DNA of 35,097 bases from Eggerthellaceae bacterium (GTDB taxonomy: Bacteria > Actinomycetota > Coriobacteriia > Coriobacteriales > Eggerthellaceae). Shown here piece after piece: positions 32,975 to 35,097 of the stretch. How positions within the stretch are numbered: the first letter of the stretch is position 1; every line of letters begins with the position of its first letter. The stretch is taken from the NCBI GenBank assembly GCA_017434045.1, contig JAFRGA010000053.1, forward strand, positions 1 through 35,097, given 5' to 3'. Made by a program: the position numbers and the translations under genes. The notes beneath the pieces are model-generated. The model was not told the DNA's origin and did no database searches. It worked only from the letters and a program-made list of their open reading frames with translations.

Positions 32975-33391
32975 ATGGCACAAGAGGGATTCAGGCATAT
33001 TTCGGTAACTCCGCCAGACGACGATGATTTCGTAATCAATGCCGGAATCGTCAAGGGTCCCGCCTCCATTCCCCAAGTCGATGGGGCAGATAAGGGCGCT
33101 TCCGAAAGCGACGTCGCCGGACCTCGAGATATTACGCTGGACTCAGATAACAGTGGAAGCGATGCGCTCGACGATGGCAGGCTCGCTGATGAACCCGCTG
33201 TGGAATCGGATGATAGCAAAAAGGTTGAACAGGCCGTGAAGCGCAGGGGAGCCGAAGGTGAGGAATTCCAGGAAACGACCCTTCAGGACCTGCGGGGAGA
33301 ACCGATGCCGTTTACGCAGAAAGTGGTGATAATCGCGGCGGTTGTTTGCATAATCGGTGCGCTTGCGTATTACTTCATCTGCATGAGTTAA
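32975..33391 (+). CDS. Hypothetical acidic tail-anchored protein
   Basis: A 138-residue protein of unknown function. Residues of about 12-85 are strongly acidic and likely disordered (PPDDDDFVINAG and many Asp/Glu/Ser). A basic/charged patch (KKVEQAVKRRG) and the segment ETTLQDLRGEPMPFTQK come next. One membrane span at the very C-terminus (VVIIAAVVCIIGALAYYFIC) leaves almost nothing outside. The bulk is therefore predicted to be cytosolic and tail-anchored. The ATG has a GGGAG site. It lies 59 bp before another single-span protein of similar design, suggesting a shared role at the membrane. Confidence 0.82.
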   Translation: MAQEGFRHISVTPPDDDDFVINAGIVKGPASIPQVDGADKGASESDVAGPRDITLDSDNSGSDALDDGRLADEPAVESDDSKKVEQAVKRRGAEGEEFQETTLQDLRGEPMPFTQKVVIIAAVVCIIGALAYYFICMS

Positions 33392-33430
33392 TATAATCTA
33401 ATCATTTCGCAGACTCGATTCAGGCGAAAT
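33392..33430 (+). promoter_or_regulatory. TATAAT box and hairpin before the next gene
   Basis: TATAAT lies at 33392-33397 directly after the preceding stop. ATTTCGC at 33404-33410 and GCGAAAT at 33424-33430 form a 7-bp stem with a 13-base loop, followed by CTTTAG. The box could start a separate transcript; the -35 is weak. Confidence 0.4.
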
Positions 33431-33450
33431 CTTTAGGGAGGACGTAAACG

Positions 33451-34731
33451 ATGACCAAACGAAGAACATACGACTCCGATGATTACTATCCGGGAAACAC
33501 CGATGATCGCATTGGCTTGACCAGCGCGTTTGAACCAGTGCGTCGTGATCCCCAAGCTGTTAAATACGACAAGGGCGACCAAGCCATCGGCCTGACCGAG
33601 GCGTTTGCCCGCGTCGGTGCCGACGAACCTCCCTCTTGGAACGAGGAGGCCAAGTGGGATGGGTTCGATTGGAATGCCGACTGGGGCACGGATGCCGATT
33701 ACGCATTTTCCGAGGATGGCCTTTCCGAAAGAGTTTCCACCACGGATTCGCACGGCGCTGAAGGCGCAGATGATCGGGCGGTATATGCCGATGCTGCCGC
33801 CATCGCGCCAGAGACTGTCGTGAGCACGCCATTCAAGAGTGAATCACGAGACTTCGACGTGCAGAAGGACCTTGCTCATGCGAGCGCCGTGCTCAGGCCG
33901 GGTGGGGCTGCCAGCCGCGGCAAGCATTCGGGCCAAGACCCCGAAACCGCTAGGCGCATGTGGCAATCGCATCGCAGGCGCCGGCTGCTCATCGTCATCA
34001 TCGTTTTGCTCGTCCTGGCTTTGTGCGCTTTGATTTACTTCGGGTTCCGCACGGTGTCTAAGAGCCAAGAGGAGGCAGCGCATCAAGCTCAGGAGCAGAT
34101 CGAGGCTGCAAAGGACAACGTCACTAAAAGCGCTGGCGACGATACGGTTGAAACAGCTGCTCAGCAAACAGATGTGCCGACTCTGACGACGCTTTTCGGC
34201 AAGACGTCCGACGAGGCAATCGCCGAACTCGCGCGCGGTGCATTTGTGACGAACAATCAGGCGAACAAGGATAAGAAGAGTTCCATCAAGACGAACATCA
34301 CGGTTTCGCTGGCAGATGAGCCTTCGGATTCGAAGACCGGCACGCCCCTCGTGTACCTTGGCCTCGACAAGAATGGGAAGATAATCCAGACAGGCTATTC
34401 GGCAGCTGCTTCGGCATTGGGCTTCGGTTCGCTGAGCTTTGCGGATGCGGTCAACAACGAGCATGTGATCGAGCAAACCCTCCGCAAGGTCGGGGTTGCG
34501 GTCGACGATGGTGTGGCAACCTTGCCTGAGGACAGCAGCAAGTACGTCACGTATGGCAAGGACGGGAAAACGGTCGTGAAGGAGCGCTGCTCCTTCGAGG
34601 GCGAGGCCGATGTAAACGGCACACCCTGCACCTGGTCGGCCGTGCTCTCGTACGACTACACCACGCAGACCATCACTGGCAACCTTTCCGATACCGTGCG
34701 CATCATCTACGTGTACGTCACCAAGAAGTAG
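33451..34731 (+). CDS. Hypothetical bitopic membrane protein
   Basis: A 426-residue protein of unknown function. The N-terminal 170 residues are acidic and aromatic, with a twice-used motif DRIGLTSAFEPV and QAIGLTEAFARV near residues 19-51, and W-rich segments (WNEEAKWDGFDWNADWG). Basic residues (SHRRRR-like) precede one membrane span at about 176-199. The C-terminal 225 residues would be outside: a coiled-coil-like stalk (SQEEAAHQAQEQIEAAKD), then a folded-looking domain with two Cys and the end SDTVRIIYVYVTKK. A strong GGGAGGA site precedes the ATG. The paired short motif may be a binding site for a cytosolic partner. It probably works with the tail-anchored protein just upstream. Confidence 0.85.
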   Translation: MTKRRTYDSDDYYPGNTDDRIGLTSAFEPVRRDPQAVKYDKGDQAIGLTEAFARVGADEPPSWNEEAKWDGFDWNADWGTDADYAFSEDGLSERVSTTDSHGAEGADDRAVYADAAAIAPETVVSTPFKSESRDFDVQKDLAHASAVLRPGGAASRGKHSGQDPETARRMWQSHRRRRLLIVIIVLLVLALCALIYFGFRTVSKSQEEAAHQAQEQIEAAKDNVTKSAGDDTVETAAQQTDVPTLTTLFGKTSDEAIAELARGAFVTNNQANKDKKSSIKTNITVSLADEPSDSKTGTPLVYLGLDKNGKIIQTGYSAAASALGFGSLSFADAVNNEHVIEQTLRKVGVAVDDGVATLPEDSSKYVTYGKDGKTVVKERCSFEGEADVNGTPCTWSAVLSYDYTTQTITGNLSDTVRIIYVYVTKK

Positions 34732-34732
34732 A

Positions 34733-34787
34733 GCGAGCCTGACGCGAGCCTGAATCTTGCGTCAAGTATTCGTTTCCAGCGGCTCGC
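34733..34787 (+). terminator. Nested hairpin after the last gene
   Basis: GCGAGCC at 34733-34739 pairs with GGCTCGC at 34781-34787; inside it TGACGC at 34740-34745 pairs with GCGTCA at 34759-34764. It starts two bases after the stop and runs into the GC-rich repeats. Confidence 0.45.
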
Positions 34788-34793
34788 CCGCCT

Positions 34794-35097
34794 GAGGGGG
34801 TTCGCCTACAGCATCCTTGGTTGGCCGTCCGTCCGGAGGGGTTCGCCTACAGCCCTCCGGCGGTAATGATCAGACTTGCACGCAACATCGTTGCCCGCCT
34901 GCGGAAGCGGCTCACCCCTCCGGCCGGACGCCCCACTTGCCTGTCAGGTTAAGGGGGGCCCGCTTGGCTTGCATTTGCCCCGCAGGCGTGTCTGCCAGGC
35001 CGCCCGGACGAAAGGGCTCGCCTACAGCGTTCGCGGGAGGTCCGCCCGCCCGGAGGGGTTCGCCTACAGCGTCCTCGGCGGTAATGGCTTCGCCCAT
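34794..35097 (+). repeat. Second cluster of GC-rich dispersed repeats
   Basis: Four copies of (G/A)GGG(T/C)TCGCCTACAGC start at 34797, 34838, 35013 and 35055. The second is part of a 97-bp block (34827-34923) that matches 12376-12472 with one mismatch, and similarity continues for about ten more bases. The last copy continues into GGCGGTAATGGCTTCGCCCAT, as the copy at 12305 does. The cluster runs to the window edge. A minus-strand open frame here is repeat-derived and was not called. No gene was seen from 34732 to the end. Confidence 0.9.

Overview
The window looks like chromosomal DNA of a GC-rich anaerobic actinomycete of the class Coriobacteriia, most likely family Eggerthellaceae. This placement is an inference from gene content: a LuxR regulator with a multi-membrane-span sensor half, a heme pathway running through siroheme, a system I cytochrome c maturation set, an ammonia-forming nitrite reductase and many G-rich palindromic repeats. 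No rRNA, tRNA, phage, integrase or transposase gene was recognised.

Layout. 1-4484 (minus): 5' part of ATP-type PEP carboxykinase, an Ldh2-family malate/lactate-type dehydrogenase and a UvrD/PcrA helicase. 4692-6356 (plus): a membrane LuxR regulator. 6506-7136 (minus): a small unknown gene and a HIT-family hydrolase. 7566-11191 (plus): ahbC and a large ahbD-ahbA-ahbB fusion, which together would convert siroheme to heme b. 11239-12171: RarD-type permease, probably read from a leaderless mRNA. 12172-13604: 1.4 kb without a credible gene, holding dispersed GC-rich repeats and a highly ordered array of eighteen 23-bp units. 13605-14762: aldo/keto reductase-like ferredoxin protein. 14817-15725 (minus): lipoprotein. 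15967-21654 (plus): ccmE, ccmF, ccmA, ccmB, ccmC, ccmD. 21724-24231 (minus): DegV protein and a MocR/GabR-type regulator whose PLP lysine is replaced by Asn. 24560-26875 (plus): nrfA and nrfH. 27008-28258 (minus): ahcY. 28570-29787 (plus): a structured leader and a solute-binding lipoprotein. 29904-32852 (minus): M16C peptidase. 32975-34731 (plus): two membrane-anchored acidic proteins of unknown function. 34783-35097: a second cluster of the GC-rich repeats.

How it fits together. Ahb enzymes make heme, Ccm proteins carry it across the membrane and attach it to apocytochromes, and NrfA/NrfH are multiheme cytochromes that need both. The window therefore holds most of a nitrite-ammonification respiratory module with its cofactor supply. 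It has several departures from the textbook: an AhbD-AhbA-AhbB fusion, a Cys-type CcmE with an apparent second OB-like domain, and an NrfH with CX3CH and CX4CH heme sites.

The strongest unexplained signal is the array at 12614-13289. It has eighteen units of exactly 23 bp with TGCA ends, in both orientations, separated only by gaps of 8, 14 or 19 nt (apart from three longer module junctions). The unit-to-unit steps of 31 and 42 bp are close to 3 and 4 turns of DNA, and the arms of the inverted pairs appear to change together. It is not coding and not CRISPR; its function is unknown.
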